Notes: a model not told the origin generated them from the sequence alone. A stretch of DNA of 64,000 bases from Anaeromonas sp052088025 (GCF_052088025.1 NZ_JBQCYD010000001.1:71533-135532); one strand, 5' to 3'. Shown: positions 18,976 to 28,700, counted from the first letter of the stretch. Numbers and translations are program-made.

Positions 18976-19033
18976 TTAGTACCTGGTACTAATAGTATAT
19001 GATATTATAACACATTTATGTGATCTATGTCGA
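18976..19033 (-). promoter_or_regulatory. promoter with perfect FapR-like palindrome
   Basis: On the minus strand TCGACA (19028-19033), an 18-base spacer and TATAAT (19004-19009). The 17-base palindrome TTAGTACCTGGTACTAA (18976-18992) covers about +6 to +22 and could block transcription as a roadblock. It resembles the known FapR operator; the weaker copy is at 937-959. It lies 80-140 bases upstream of the divergent helicase gene, which might also be affected. Confidence 0.55.
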
Positions 19034-19109
19034 GTTACTTATATTAAAGTGTTAGAGTGAATTGTTTTATGATATAATTTTATATTATAGACTAAAGGAG
19101 TGTAATTAT

Positions 19110-21179
19110 TTGAGTTTCTTTGATAAATTATCAAATAACTTTGGTATAAAGCTTAATTCCAGACAAAAACAAGCAGTAGAACATAAAAATGGCCCTGCCC
19201 TAGTGCTTGCTGTTCCAGGTGCAGGAAAGACTACTGTATTAATATCTAGAACTGCCAATTTAATATTAAATTATAATATAAATCCACAAAGTATTTTATC
19301 TGTAACTTTTAGTAAGGCTTCTGCCTTAGATATGAAAATTAGATTTTCAAAGGTATTTGGCAATGAACTAGCTAGAAATGTGCGTTTTTCTACTATTCAT
19401 AGTTTTTCTTATAGTGTTATAAAATATTATTCTAAAATAAACAATAAAAAATATATTCTAATTGAAGGAAAAAATTCTCCAGTAAATAAAATTGTACTGC
19501 TAAAAAAATTATATATGGAGTTAAATAATTCTCTTCCTTCCGAAGAAAAATTAGACGAGCTTTTAAACGCTGTAGGTTTTGTGAAAAATATGCTATTAAA
19601 GGAAGAAGAATTTTGCAAATATAAAAAATTAAATATAAATAATTTCAAAAAGATATATGCTAAATATGAAAGTTTCAAAAAACAAAATAATTATATAGAT
19701 TTTGATGATATGTTATCTTTAACTATATATATACTTGAAAACAATCCTCTCATACTTAGTAATTTAAAAGATAGGTACCAATATATTCAAATAGATGAAG
19801 GTCAAGATACTTCAAGAGCTCAACATAAAATAATAAGACTTTTATCAGAACCTCGCAATAATATTTTTATTGTAGCTGATGATGATCAAAGTATATATGG
19901 CTTTAGAGGAGCCTATCCTGAATATTTGTTGGATTTTGAAAAAATATATACTAATGCAAAAAAATTCTTTATGGAGCAAAATTATAGGTCTAGTAATAAT
20001 ATTGTAGATACTTCAAATAAATTTATTACAAATAATACTATTAGATATACTAAAAATCTATATACAGAAAATCCTGATGATTTACCTGTTACTATTGTAA
20101 AATTCAAAGATGAAAAAAAACAATATGAATATTTATTTGAAAAATTAAAGAATAATTATAGTAATTCTGCCATTCTTTTTAGAAATAATATATCTACCAT
20201 TGCTATAGTTGATGGACTCTTAAAAAATAATATAGGATTTTTTATAAGGGATACAAAATTAAATTTTTTCAATCATTGGATAGTTAGAGACATATCTTCC
20301 TTTATAAAGTTATCTTATGATGATACTGATATAAATAATTTTGAAAAAATCTATTATAAAATAAATGGATATATATCTAAAAAACAAATAAACTTTATCA
20401 AGGGTAAAGATAGTAATAAATCAGTATTTAATAGATTGCTTGAGTTTGATGATTTAAAATCTTATCAAAAAAGCAATATCAAAAGAATAAGGGATAAATT
20501 TCAATCTCTAAAAAAACTAAAATCAAATATAGCTCTTGATATAATATTATATGATCTAGAATATGATGAATTTTTAAGAAAAAATTCTAAAAGATATGGA
20601 CAGTCCTATGAAAGTATAAAGATAATAATATCCACATTAAAACTTATATCTGAAGGTCTAATAAACCCTGCTCTTTTACTAGATAGATTAGATTATATAA
20701 AAAAATCATTGTATGATAATAGAGAATATAGTGAAGAAAAATTAAGATTATCAACCTTTCATTCTGCAAAAGGTTTAGAGTTTGAAAAGGTATTTATGGT
20801 AGATTTAATAGATAATGAATTCCCAACAAGCACTAGCATAGATGAATATGAAATGGGTAATAAAAACCCACTAGAAGAAGAAAGAAGATTGTTCTATGTA
20901 GGTATGACTCGTGCAAAAAAAGATCTTAAACTAATAACTTATAAATCACGTGATGGAGAAGAAGTTTATAAATCTAGATTTATAGAAGAACTAGAAAAAA
21001 TACTTTCCAATGACTCAATGGGAATAAATAGTGGTGATAAAATAATCCATAAATCTTTTGGTAGAGGCACAATATTAGATGTAGATAGGGATATACTCAC
21101 AATTAAGTTTGAATCTTTTGGTAAAAAGAAAGTATCATTAAGCCTTAGTATGGAAAATAATTTATTAGAGGTAGTATAA
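19110..21179 (+). CDS. UvrD/PcrA-like superfamily 1 DNA helicase
   Basis: A 689-aa 3'-5' helicase. Motifs: Q-motif LNSRQKQAVEH, Walker A AVPGAGKTT, Ia VTFSKASALDMK, II IQIDEGQDTS, III ADDDQSIYGFRGA, IV QNYRSS, V STFHSAKGLEFEKVF, VI RRLFYVGMTRAKKDL. The C-terminal segment GDKIIHKSFGRGTILDVDRDILTIKF is the Tudor-like domain by which UvrD/PcrA bind RNA polymerase. The start is a TTG at 19110 with AAAGGAG nine bases upstream; an upstream ATG at 19062 has no such site. DEGQ in motif II (usual DEFQ/DEYQ) is slightly unusual. It is probably not the housekeeping PcrA but a relative of the YjcD/UvrD type. Confidence 0.85.
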   Translation: MSFFDKLSNNFGIKLNSRQKQAVEHKNGPALVLAVPGAGKTTVLISRTANLILNYNINPQSILSVTFSKASALDMKIRFSKVFGNELARNVRFSTIHSFSYSVIKYYSKINNKKYILIEGKNSPVNKIVLLKKLYMELNNSLPSEEKLDELLNAVGFVKNMLLKEEEFCKYKKLNINNFKKIYAKYESFKKQNNYIDFDDMLSLTIYILENNPLILSNLKDRYQYIQIDEGQDTSRAQHKIIRLLSEPRNNIFIVADDDQSIYGFRGAYPEYLLDFEKIYTNAKKFFMEQNYRSSNNIVDTSNKFITNNTIRYTKNLYTENPDDLPVTIVKFKDEKKQYEYLFEKLKNNYSNSAILFRNNISTIAIVDGLLKNNIGFFIRDTKLNFFNHWIVRDISSFIKLSYDDTDINNFEKIYYKINGYISKKQINFIKGKDSNKSVFNRLLEFDDLKSYQKSNIKRIRDKFQSLKKLKSNIALDIILYDLEYDEFLRKNSKRYGQSYESIKIIISTLKLISEGLINPALLLDRLDYIKKSLYDNREYSEEKLRLSTFHSAKGLEFEKVFMVDLIDNEFPTSTSIDEYEMGNKNPLEEERRLFYVGMTRAKKDLKLITYKSRDGEEVYKSRFIEELEKILSNDSMGINSGDKIIHKSFGRGTILDVDRDILTIKFESFGKKKVSLSLSMENNLLEVV

Positions 21180-21212
21180 AAGACGGACTAAAGTTACTTT
21201 AGTCCGTCTTTA
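21180..21212. terminator. bidirectional terminator
   Basis: Perfect stem AAGACGGACTAAAGT/ACTTTAGTCCGTCTT between the convergent helicase and TPM-domain genes. Confidence 0.9.
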
Positions 21213-21215
21213 TAT

Positions 21216-21974
21216 TTACCAGCCTCCAGATGCGCCTCCTCCACCGGAAGAACCTCCTCCTCCAGATGAACCGCCACCTCCTCGGCCTGATCCTCCTCTA
21301 CCTCTGCCTATACTTCTTATTAGCATATAGGTTAAGAAGCCACCAAAAAATCTAAAGTCTATGAATAACAATATTACTATAAGTAATCCAATAAATATTT
21401 TCTGAATGCTAGTAAACCCTTCTCTTTCGTCACTTGCTTCTTCTTGAAATTCATCTTTAGATTCTATTCCATTATACTCATTTTCTATTTCAGTAATTAT
21501 ATTATTAAATGCTAAAAGTAAACCTTCGCTATAGTTTTCATCTTTGAAATTTGGTTCCAGATAATCATCACGAATTCGTCCTACTTTTCCATCAGGTAAA
21601 GCTCCTTCTAAACCATACCCTACTTCTATCCTAAGTCTCTTTTCATTTGGAGCTACAAGTAAAAGTACACCATTATCTCCTTCTGAACTTCCAATGCCCC
21701 ATTCTCTATAGAGTTCAACTGCAAATTCTTCTATTGAACGCTCCTCAAGCGAGTTTATAGTTGCTACAACTACTTGAGCACCATAATTTGCATATAAATC
21801 TTTATTTGTATTTATTATATGTTCCTCTACATTAGCATTTATTATATTGGCTTCATCATATACATAAAATTCATAGCTTGCTTCTGGAAGATCAAAATTT
21901 GATGCTAAGGATATATTAAAGCTAAATAATATAAATATTACAAGTAATAAACTAAATATCTTTTTTTTAATCAT
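21216..21974 (-). CDS. TPM-domain membrane protein (YgcG family)
   Basis: A 252-aa protein: signal peptide/anchor (residues 1-25), extracellular TPM domain (about 35-165: YVYDEANII...GAQVVVATINSLEERSIEEFAVELYREWGIGSSEGDNGVLLLVAPNEKRLRIEVGYGLEGAL), one membrane helix (about 192-212), and a low-complexity Gly/Ser/Arg tail ending GGGASGGW. Related proteins include the photosystem repair protein TLP18.3 and YgcG. It is the second gene of a pair with lemA, an arrangement conserved widely; the role is thought to be in envelope maintenance. Confidence 0.85.
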   Translation of the reverse strand: MIKKKIFSLLLVIFILFSFNISLASNFDLPEASYEFYVYDEANIINANVEEHIINTNKDLYANYGAQVVVATINSLEERSIEEFAVELYREWGIGSSEGDNGVLLLVAPNEKRLRIEVGYGLEGALPDGKVGRIRDDYLEPNFKDENYSEGLLLAFNNIITEIENEYNGIESKDEFQEEASDEREGFTSIQKIFIGLLIVILLFIDFRFFGGFLTYMLIRSIGRGRGGSGRGGGGSSGGGGSSGGGGASGGW

Positions 21975-21984
21975 ATTTTAACAC

Positions 21985-22554
21985 CTATTCAAATTCAACA
22001 TCAGGTAATTCTTGATCTGCCTCTGATACCTCAAAATATTCTCTTTTATCTATGCCAAATATACCAGCTACTATATTTGTTGGAAACCTTCTGATTTTTG
22101 TATTTAATACTTTTGCTGAGTCATTGTAATCTTTTCTAGAAACTGCTATTCTATTTTCAGTTCCTGCTAATTCATCTTGAAGTTGAATGAAATTTTCATT
22201 TGATTTAAGTTCAGGATATCTTTCTACTACTACATTAAGTCCTTGAAGTGCTGTTGTAAGTTCACTATTTGCACTTGCAGCCTCTTGTGGAGAATCTGCT
22301 TTCATTACCTTACTTCTTGCCTCTGTAACACCAATTAATACATCTTTTTCTTGATCTGCAAATCCTTGTACTGTGCTCACTAAATTAGGTATAAGATCTG
22401 CTCTACGTTTCAATTGATTTTCTACTTGAGCCCATGAACCATTTACCTCTTCATCTAATGATGCTAAATCATTATAGCTGCCTGCTAAAAACATAATAGG
22501 TAATAATATTATAGCAAGTACTACAATTAAAATTATTATAGTCGTTCTTTTCAT
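21985..22554 (-). CDS. lemA: LemA family protein
   Basis: A 189-aa membrane-anchored protein: one N-terminal helix (about 5-24), then a long helical-bundle domain with the family hallmark SYNDLASLDEEVNGSWAQVENQLKRRADLIPNLVSTV (about 25-62) and YPELKSNENFIQLQDELAGTENRIAVSRKDYNDSAKVLNTKIRRFPTNI. The ATG at 22554 follows GAAGGGAG; an ATG 18 bases earlier overlaps that site. The TPM protein gene follows 10 bases later. Function not firmly known. Confidence 0.85.
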   Translation of the reverse strand: MKRTTIIILIVVLAIILLPIMFLAGSYNDLASLDEEVNGSWAQVENQLKRRADLIPNLVSTVQGFADQEKDVLIGVTEARSKVMKADSPQEAASANSELTTALQGLNVVVERYPELKSNENFIQLQDELAGTENRIAVSRKDYNDSAKVLNTKIRRFPTNIVAGIFGIDKREYFEVSEADQELPDVEFE

Positions 22555-22631
22555 TAAAATATCTCCCTTCACTAATATATATTCTTGTAATATATATATT
22601 ATACTCTAAATAAGCTGTTTTACACAAATTT

Positions 22632-22818
22632 TTATAAAAAAAGTCCCCTAGATTCCGTATCTAGGGGTTTAAGTATAATCGGCAAGATATACTTTTAGTT
22701 ATTACTATGGAATTGTGTAAATTATGAATTTATTTTTGCATATAGTATTGATAATGGGGGTAATGTCTTATTCAATACTGTATAAAATTACTTTTAATTG
22801 AGAGTCATTATCATCTCT
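22632..22818 (-). ncRNA. candidate Fur-regulated small RNA, about 185 nt
   Basis: The transcript predicted from the promoter at 22825-22853 ends in a strong intrinsic terminator and contains no ORF with a ribosome site. It carries a hairpin with stem AGTATTGA/TCAATACT (22772-22779 with 22744-22751) whose 20-base loop contains CCCCC (22756-22760), complementary to Shine-Dalgarno sequences. A second short hairpin (GAGA...TCTC) stands at the 5' end. C-rich loops under Fur control are the design of Bacillus FsrA, which represses iron-using proteins in iron starvation. The RNA itself is an inference; homology to FsrA is not claimed. Confidence 0.55.
22643..22668 (-). terminator. intrinsic terminator of the candidate small RNA
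   Basis: On the minus strand CCCCTAGAT, loop ACGGA, ATCTAGGGG, then ACTTTTTTT. The stem is GC-rich for this genome. It separates the Fur promoter from lemA, which has a separate possible promoter closer by. Confidence 0.85.
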
Positions 22819-22824
22819 ATAAAT

Positions 22825-22854
22825 ATAATACCACACTTGATAATGATTATCAAG
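22825..22854 (-). promoter_or_regulatory. Fur-box promoter
   Basis: On the minus strand TTGATA (22848-22853), a 17-base spacer, TATTAT (22825-22830). A perfect 19-base palindrome CTTGATAATGATTATCAAG (22836-22854) covers the -35 box and spacer and contains the classic Fur core GATAATGATTATC. A further half-site TCATTATC lies at 22805-22812 near the start of the transcript. Confidence 0.8.
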
Positions 22855-22876
22855 TACTTTTTAAAACTTTTTTATT

Positions 22877-23497
22877 TTATTTTTCTACTTCAAAATGACT
22901 TGTATCTCCATATAATTTTATATCAAATTCATCATTTTTTGCCTCAACTATAGTGAGACTAGTATTAGCTAACACTTTTTCTTTCCAAAGATTATCTATA
23001 CTTCTTCCTTGTATATACATCATTATGATGGCTAAAACTATTCCATGAGCTACTAGAAGTACCTTGTCATTATCATCATATTTATTTTTAATTTCCTCTA
23101 TTATAGGAATTACCCTATCATATACGTCTTGATATGATTCTCCACTTTCCATAGAATAGTCAAGAGGATTATTCCACAAATTATCAAACATTTGGGAATG
23201 ATTCTTCTTTATTTTTTCTGCTTTAACACCTTCCCATTCTCCAAAATTCATCTCTTTTAGCCTATCATCTGTTATTATCTCTATGTCTCTATCACGCTTT
23301 ATAATTTCTGCTGTATCATATGCTCTTTTTTGTGGACTAGAGTATATCTTAGAAAATTCTACTTCCTTTAATTTATCACTTAAATTTTTAGCATTATTTA
23401 TTCCCCTTTCAGTTAAAGGAGAGCCCATGTGGCCTTGAAAACGTGCCTGAAGATTCCACTCAGTTTGTCCATGCCTTGTTAAATATAAGATTGTCAT
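22877..23497 (-). CDS. histidine phosphatase family protein (phosphoglycerate-mutase-like)
   Basis: A 206-aa cytoplasmic enzyme. The catalytic motif LTRHGQTEWNLQARFQGHMGSPLTERG (about 6-32) contains the phosphorylated His9; the second His is in LLVAHGIVLAI and the acid Glu in MNFGEWEG. The family covers cofactor-dependent phosphoglycerate mutases and broad phosphatases (GpmB, CobC, PhoE); which substrate is used cannot be read from the sequence. RBS GAGGTGGTAATTAA precedes the ATG. Monocistronic. Confidence 0.9.
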   Translation of the reverse strand: MTILYLTRHGQTEWNLQARFQGHMGSPLTERGINNAKNLSDKLKEVEFSKIYSSPQKRAYDTAEIIKRDRDIEIITDDRLKEMNFGEWEGVKAEKIKKNHSQMFDNLWNNPLDYSMESGESYQDVYDRVIPIIEEIKNKYDDNDKVLLVAHGIVLAIIMMYIQGRSIDNLWKEKVLANTSLTIVEAKNDEFDIKLYGDTSHFEVEK

Positions 23498-23651
23498 TTA
23501 ATTACCACCTCTATGTTTTTATTCATATAACTATATTACCCTATTATATATTAAAAAACTAATATTTTATTCTGATTAATTCATATGTAATAGGATATAT
23601 ATGATACATTAGTGTATAATATAATTAATATAAATTTTAGGAGATGAAAAT

Positions 23652-24176
23652 ATGTCTAAAAACCCAATAGTAAATATTGAAATGAAAAATGGCGATGAAA
23701 TAAAACTAGAGCTATACCCTGATATAGCTAAAAACACTGTAGATAATTTTATTTCATTGGTAAAACAAAACTTTTATGATGGTCTTATTTTTCATAGAGT
23801 TATAAAAGGCTTTATGATTCAAGGAGGATGCCCACAAGGAAGTGGTACAGGTGGACCTGGATACAGCATAAAGGGAGAGTTTAGTGGAAATGGAATAAAA
23901 AATGATTTTAAACACGACAGAGGAGTTATTTCTATGGCAAGATCAGCTCATCCTGATTCAGCTGGTAGTCAATTTTTCTTAATGCATAAAGATTCTCCAC
24001 ATTTAGATGGTCAATATGCATCATTTGGTAAGGTTATAGATGGAATAGATGTTATAGATAAGATAGCCGAATTACCAACAGGATCTAATGATAGACCTAA
24101 AGATGAACCCACTATCAAAAAAATGACTGTAGATTTAAATGGATATGAATTTGAGGAAGCTCAAAAGATAAAATAA
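23652..24176 (+). CDS. cyclophilin-type peptidyl-prolyl cis-trans isomerase
   Basis: A 174-aa single-domain cytoplasmic cyclophilin. Family motifs: NFISLVKQNFYDGLIFHRVIKGFMIQGG (about 32-59), GPGYSIKGEF, RGVISMARSAHPDSAGSQFFLM and ASFGKVIDGIDVIDKI. The active-site Arg (in FHRV), Phe/Met (MIQGG) and Gln (SQFF) are in place. It speeds proline isomerisation during protein folding. No signal peptide. RBS TTAGGAGATG precedes the ATG. Single gene with a strong terminator. Confidence 0.92.
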   Translation: MSKNPIVNIEMKNGDEIKLELYPDIAKNTVDNFISLVKQNFYDGLIFHRVIKGFMIQGGCPQGSGTGGPGYSIKGEFSGNGIKNDFKHDRGVISMARSAHPDSAGSQFFLMHKDSPHLDGQYASFGKVIDGIDVIDKIAELPTGSNDRPKDEPTIKKMTVDLNGYEFEEAQKIK

Positions 24177-24207
24177 ATGAGATGCGAAAATTTTCGCATC
24201 TCATTTA
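24175..24207. terminator. bidirectional terminator
   Basis: Perfect stem AAATGAGATGCGAAAA and its complement, overlapping the stop of the cyclophilin gene and the 3' end of the convergent degV-like gene. Confidence 0.9.
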
Positions 24208-25062
24208 TTTTGTTTTATTTAAGAAAAATATTGCAAGTGTACCTGGCCCTGAATGAGATCCTATTGAACAACCTACCATATTTATTATGAATTTTTTAAT
24301 TCCAAAATTTTCTTCCATCATTTCTTTTAATTGCATAGCTCTTTCTAAGTCATCCCCATGACTTATTGCAACTGTTTGATTCTTTAAGTCACTTCCTCTT
24401 TTATCCATTATATCAATCATTCTCTTTATAACTTTATTAGCACCCCTTATTTTTTCTATAGGAATTAATTTACCTTCTTCTACATCAAGAATTGGTTTGA
24501 TACTTAAAAGTCCTCCTACAAAAGCTTGAGTTTTACTTACTCTTCCTCCTCTATGTAGGTATTCTAAATCATCTACAGTAAATATATGTTCCATATTTTT
24601 AGAAAAAAAGTCAACTTCTTCTAAAATTTCTTCCATTGACGCACCATTCTTAGCAAGAACTCCAGCCCTATGAACTATTAGTCCACATCCTAAGGATGCT
24701 GCTAATGTATCATATGCTTCTATCTTACAATCAGGATATTCTTCCCTTACTTCTTCCTTCATCAGATATCCTGTATTAAAAGTTCCTGATAATTCTGATG
24801 AAAATCCTATATATATTATTTCTCTTTCTTCTTTTACATATTTTGTGAATATTTCTTTAAATATCCCAGGCGAAACTTGGGCTGTCTTAGGAGCCTTGCC
24901 ATTTTTCATAAGCTCATATAATTTTTTAGGTTTGATATCAATTCCATCAGCATATTCTTCATCATTGATTATTACAGATAAAGGCAATACATCAATATCT
25001 AGCTCCTCTATTACTTCTTGTGGCAAGTCACATCCACTATCAGCTATTATCTTTATATTCAT
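24205..25062 (-). CDS. DegV family fatty-acid-binding protein
   Basis: A 285-aa two-domain protein with the DegV signature IIADSGCDLP near the N-terminus, TAQVSPGIFKEIF (binding SQ/SP motif), FSSELSGTFNTG, EAYDTLAASLGCGLIV, DLEYLHRGGRVSKTQAFVGGLLSIKPIL and a C-terminal HSGPGTLAIFFL. DegV proteins (FakB) bind a fatty acid so that FakA can phosphorylate it for phospholipid synthesis. The ATG at 25062 follows GGGAG; upstream Met codons overlap this site. The gene upstream (GNAT) ends 18 bases before, so the two are probably co-transcribed. Confidence 0.88.
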   Translation of the reverse strand: MNIKIIADSGCDLPQEVIEELDIDVLPLSVIINDEEYADGIDIKPKKLYELMKNGKAPKTAQVSPGIFKEIFTKYVKEEREIIYIGFSSELSGTFNTGYLMKEEVREEYPDCKIEAYDTLAASLGCGLIVHRAGVLAKNGASMEEILEEVDFFSKNMEHIFTVDDLEYLHRGGRVSKTQAFVGGLLSIKPILDVEEGKLIPIEKIRGANKVIKRMIDIMDKRGSDLKNQTVAISHGDDLERAMQLKEMMEENFGIKKFIINMVGCSIGSHSGPGTLAIFFLNKTK

Positions 25063-25080
25063 ACAATCATCTCCCAAATT

Positions 25081-25527
25081 TTATACTTCTTGATAAACCA
25101 TTTCAACATGCGGTATATCATCTTCTAAATAAACATTTGATACCTTTTTAAATCCTAAATTTTCATAAAAGCCAATTAAATATTCTTGTGCTGAAATTCT
25201 AATTATATTATATCTTAAATTATTAGTTATAAAATTAATAGCTCTGTTCATCATATCACAAGCAAGACCATTGCCCCTTACATTTTTATCAACTAAGACT
25301 CTTCCTATTGAAGCCTCTTCAAAAGATATGCCAGCTTCTAATATTCTTGAATATGCTAATATTTTTTCATCTTCTTTTAAAAATATATGATAAGACTGCT
25401 TGTCTCTATCATCAATTTCTTCATATGGACAATCTTGTTCCACCACAAATACATCTATACGTTTTTTTAATATATCATATAATTCATCTTTTGATAATTC
25501 ATCAAAAGATTTTATAAACCATTCCAT
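25081..25527 (-). CDS. GNAT family N-acetyltransferase, ElaA type
   Basis: A 148-aa acetyltransferase. ElaA-like features: N-terminal WFIKSFDELSKDELYDILKKRIDVFVVEQDCPYEEIDDRDKQSYH, then YSRI, SIGRVLVDKNVRGNGLACDMM (acetyl-CoA binding loop R-x-x-G-x-A/G) and ISAQEYLIGFYENLGFKKVSNVYLEDDIPHVEM. It transfers acetyl from acetyl-CoA to an unknown amine. RBS TAGGAGTG precedes the ATG. Confidence 0.88.
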   Translation of the reverse strand: MEWFIKSFDELSKDELYDILKKRIDVFVVEQDCPYEEIDDRDKQSYHIFLKEDEKILAYSRILEAGISFEEASIGRVLVDKNVRGNGLACDMMNRAINFITNNLRYNIIRISAQEYLIGFYENLGFKKVSNVYLEDDIPHVEMVYQEV

Positions 25528-25644
25528 TTAATCACTCCTAGAAAAATAATATTTATTATTAGTAATATATATGTATACTATTAAATAAATTATACTATAA
25601 GCTTATAATTCTTTCCATCATATAGATAAATAAGAGGTGATTTA

Positions 25645-25743
25645 ATGAGTAAAATTTTCTTCATCAGAAAAAAAACATTATATTTATTAATAGGTGCTGG
25701 TATTATTCTATTAGCTATATTAATAGCTTCAGTATTTATTTAG
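25645..25743 (+). CDS. 32-aa single-helix membrane peptide
   Basis: ATG at 25645 has AGAGGTGATTTA directly upstream, and the ORF is followed after 8 bases by a terminator. The product begins MSKIFFIRKKTLYLL and has one membrane helix, the N-in, basic-first orientation of a signal anchor. The start FFIRKKTLY resembles the N-termini of secreted sporulation hydrolases (PdaB-like deacetylases), but no catalytic domain follows in any frame, so it is either a genuine micro-protein or the stub of a lost gene. Confidence 0.6.
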   Translation: MSKIFFIRKKTLYLLIGAGIILLAILIASVFI

Positions 25744-25750
25744 TACTAAT

Positions 25751-25780
25751 TAATAAGGCCCATATGGGCCTTATTTTTTA
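25751..25780. terminator. bidirectional terminator
   Basis: Stem AATAAGGCCC/GGGCCTTATT with T-run, after the 32-aa peptide gene and before the stop of the convergent activase gene. Confidence 0.88.
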
Positions 25781-28700
25781 TTGTTCATTTGTTACAAGTA
25801 CTGGTAAATTTTTAAAAGCTACTGAAAGCATTAACTTTATACGATTTAATTGATTTACTTCAGATGCACCAGGATCATAATCTATTGCTGCTATATTAGA
25901 TTTTGGATAAGACTTTCTTAATTTCTTTATCATACCCTTTCCTGTTATATGATTAGGAAGGCATGCAAAGGGTTGTAAGCAAACTATATTTTCTACACCC
26001 TCTTCTATAAGTTCTACCATTTCAGCCGTTAAAAACCATCCTTCTCCTGTTTGATTGCCAAGTGATAGATGCTTCTTAGCAGATTCTGCAAGTTCAGATA
26101 TTTTTTTAGGGGATGTAAATCTCTTGCTTTCATTTAGAGCCTTTTTCATATCTTTTCGTAAAAATTCTATAGCTTTTATAGACATATTTCCTAAAAATTT
26201 ACTTTTAAGACTACCAGATAAATTTTCATACTTAAAGTTATTGTTATAAGAAGAATATAAAAAGAAATCTAATAAATCTGGTACTACAGCTTCTGCTCCT
26301 TCTTCTTCCAATAATTCAACTATATTATTGTTTGCAGTTGGATGGAATTTAACTAATATTTCTCCTACTACTCCTACTTTTGGCTTTATAATATCCTCAT
26401 CAATTTCAAAATTATCAAAGTCATTTACTATATTATAAATATTTTCTTTGAAATCTTTTTTATCTTCATTTTTTAAGCTTTTTTTACATTTATCCATCCA
26501 ATAATCATATAATCGATCAGCTGAACCTTTTTTCTTTTCATATGGCCTTACTTTATATAATACTCTCATGAGTAAATCTCCATATACAAAAGATTTTACC
26601 ATTTTAATTCCCATCTTTAAACTTACATCGAAACCAGGTTGCTCTTCCAAACCAGATGCATTAAGTGAAATAACAGGTATATGACTTAATTTAGCATCTT
26701 TTAAAGCTTTTCTTATAAAGGCTATATAATTAGTAGCCCTACATCCCCCACCAGTTTGAGATATTATAACTGAAGTTTTATCTAAATCATATTTGCCAGA
26801 TTTTAAAGCATTCATAATTTGACCTACAGTAATAATTGAAGGATAACATGCATCATTATTTACATATCTAAGCCCCTCATCTATAGCTTTATAATCTACA
26901 GATGGTAATATTTCTAAATTATAACCCACACTTCTAACTGCTTCTTGTAATAGCTCAAAATGAATTGGAGACATTTGTGGGGCTAATATGGTATGAGTTT
27001 TTTTCATTTCTTTTGTAAATAATTTCTTATCTTCATGCTCATATAATCTTTTTGGAAGAAAGTTTCTTTTATCTCTTTCTTCTATGGCTGCTATGAGTGA
27101 TCTGATTCTAATTTTTACAGCTCCTAAATTATTTATTTCATCAATTTTTAAAGATGTATAAACTTTTCCATATTGCTCTAATATTTCATTTACTTGATCA
27201 GTAGTTACTGCATCTAATCCACAACCAAATGAATTTAATTGTACAAGCTCTAAATTCTTACTTCTAGCTACAAATGAAGCTGCCCTATACATTCTGGAAT
27301 GATAAACCCATTGATCTACTACTCTAATTGGTCTTTCAGTTTGCAAAAGATCATCTATTGCATCCTCTGGAATTACTGCAAAACCAAAGGTATTTATCAT
27401 ATCAGGTACTCCATGATGTATTTCTGGATCTATATGATAAGGTCTACCTGTTAAAACTATTCCCTTTAAATTGTTTTTATCAATATATTCTAAAGTCTTT
27501 TTACCTTGTGTTTTTATATCTTCTTTAAAATTATTTAATTCATTGTATGAATCTTCTACAGCCTTTTTAATTTCATTCTTAGATAAATTTTCATCCTTTA
27601 ATTCTACTATTAATCTTTTAATTAACTTTTCTTTATTATCTAAGGGTAGGAAAGGATTATAAAATTTAATGTTTTTACTATCTATTTCTTCTATATTTGC
27701 TTTTAATGTTTCTGGATAAGAAATTACAATCGGGCAATTATAGTGATTATCTGAGTTTTTATCTTCCTTTATATTAAAAGGAATACAAGGATAAAAGATC
27801 TTTTCTATGCCTTTTTCTATTAAATCTATTATGTGACCATGAGCTAATTTAGCAGGATAACATACAGATTCAGATGGGATACTATCCATTCCCATTTCAT
27901 AGATTTTTTTAGAAGATTTTCTAGATAATCTAACCCTATAACCTAATTTAGTAAAAAATGTAAACCAAAAAGGATAATCTTCATACATATTAAGGGCTCT
28001 AAGCAAGCCTATTTCACCTCTTATAGCTTTATCCTTTGAAAGTGGTTTATAATCAAATAATCTTTTATATTTATATTCATATAAATTTGGTATATGATTA
28101 TTTATCTCTTCAAGCCCAGCTCCTCTTTCACATCTATTTCCAGAAATATATTTTCCATTATCAGAAAAATGATTTATGGTAAGCAAACAATTATTTCCAC
28201 AAAGTTCACATCTATCTATGGAAGTTTCTATGGTAAAGTTAGCTATTTTTTCTCTATCTATTAAAGTAGATTTATATTCTTTTTTATACCTTTCTTTTGC
28301 AATAAGTGCTCCTCCAAATGCTCCCATTATACCAGCAATGTCGGGTCTTACTACTTCTCTTTCAGATATGATTTCTAATGCACGTAGTACAGATTCATTG
28401 TAGAAAGTTCCACCCTGAACAACTATTTTTTCTCCTAAATCTTCTGGAGATCTAAGCCTTATAACCTTATATAAGGCATTTTTTATAACAGATATTGAAA
28501 TTCCAGCTGATATATCAGCTATTTCTGCACCTTCTTTTTGAGATTGTTTTACTCTTGAATTCATGAAGACGGTACATCTACTGCCTAAATCTACAGGTTT
28601 TTTAGAAGACAATGCTTCTTTTGCAAAATCTTTTATATCCATATTTAATGATTTAGCAAAAGTTTCTATAAATGAGCCACAACCCGAAGAACAAGCTTCA

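Noticed and set aside
25741..25752. TAGTACTAAT at the stop of the 32-aa peptide as another FapR box
   Set aside because: It is a short half-palindrome overlapping a stop codon and a terminator, not in a promoter.
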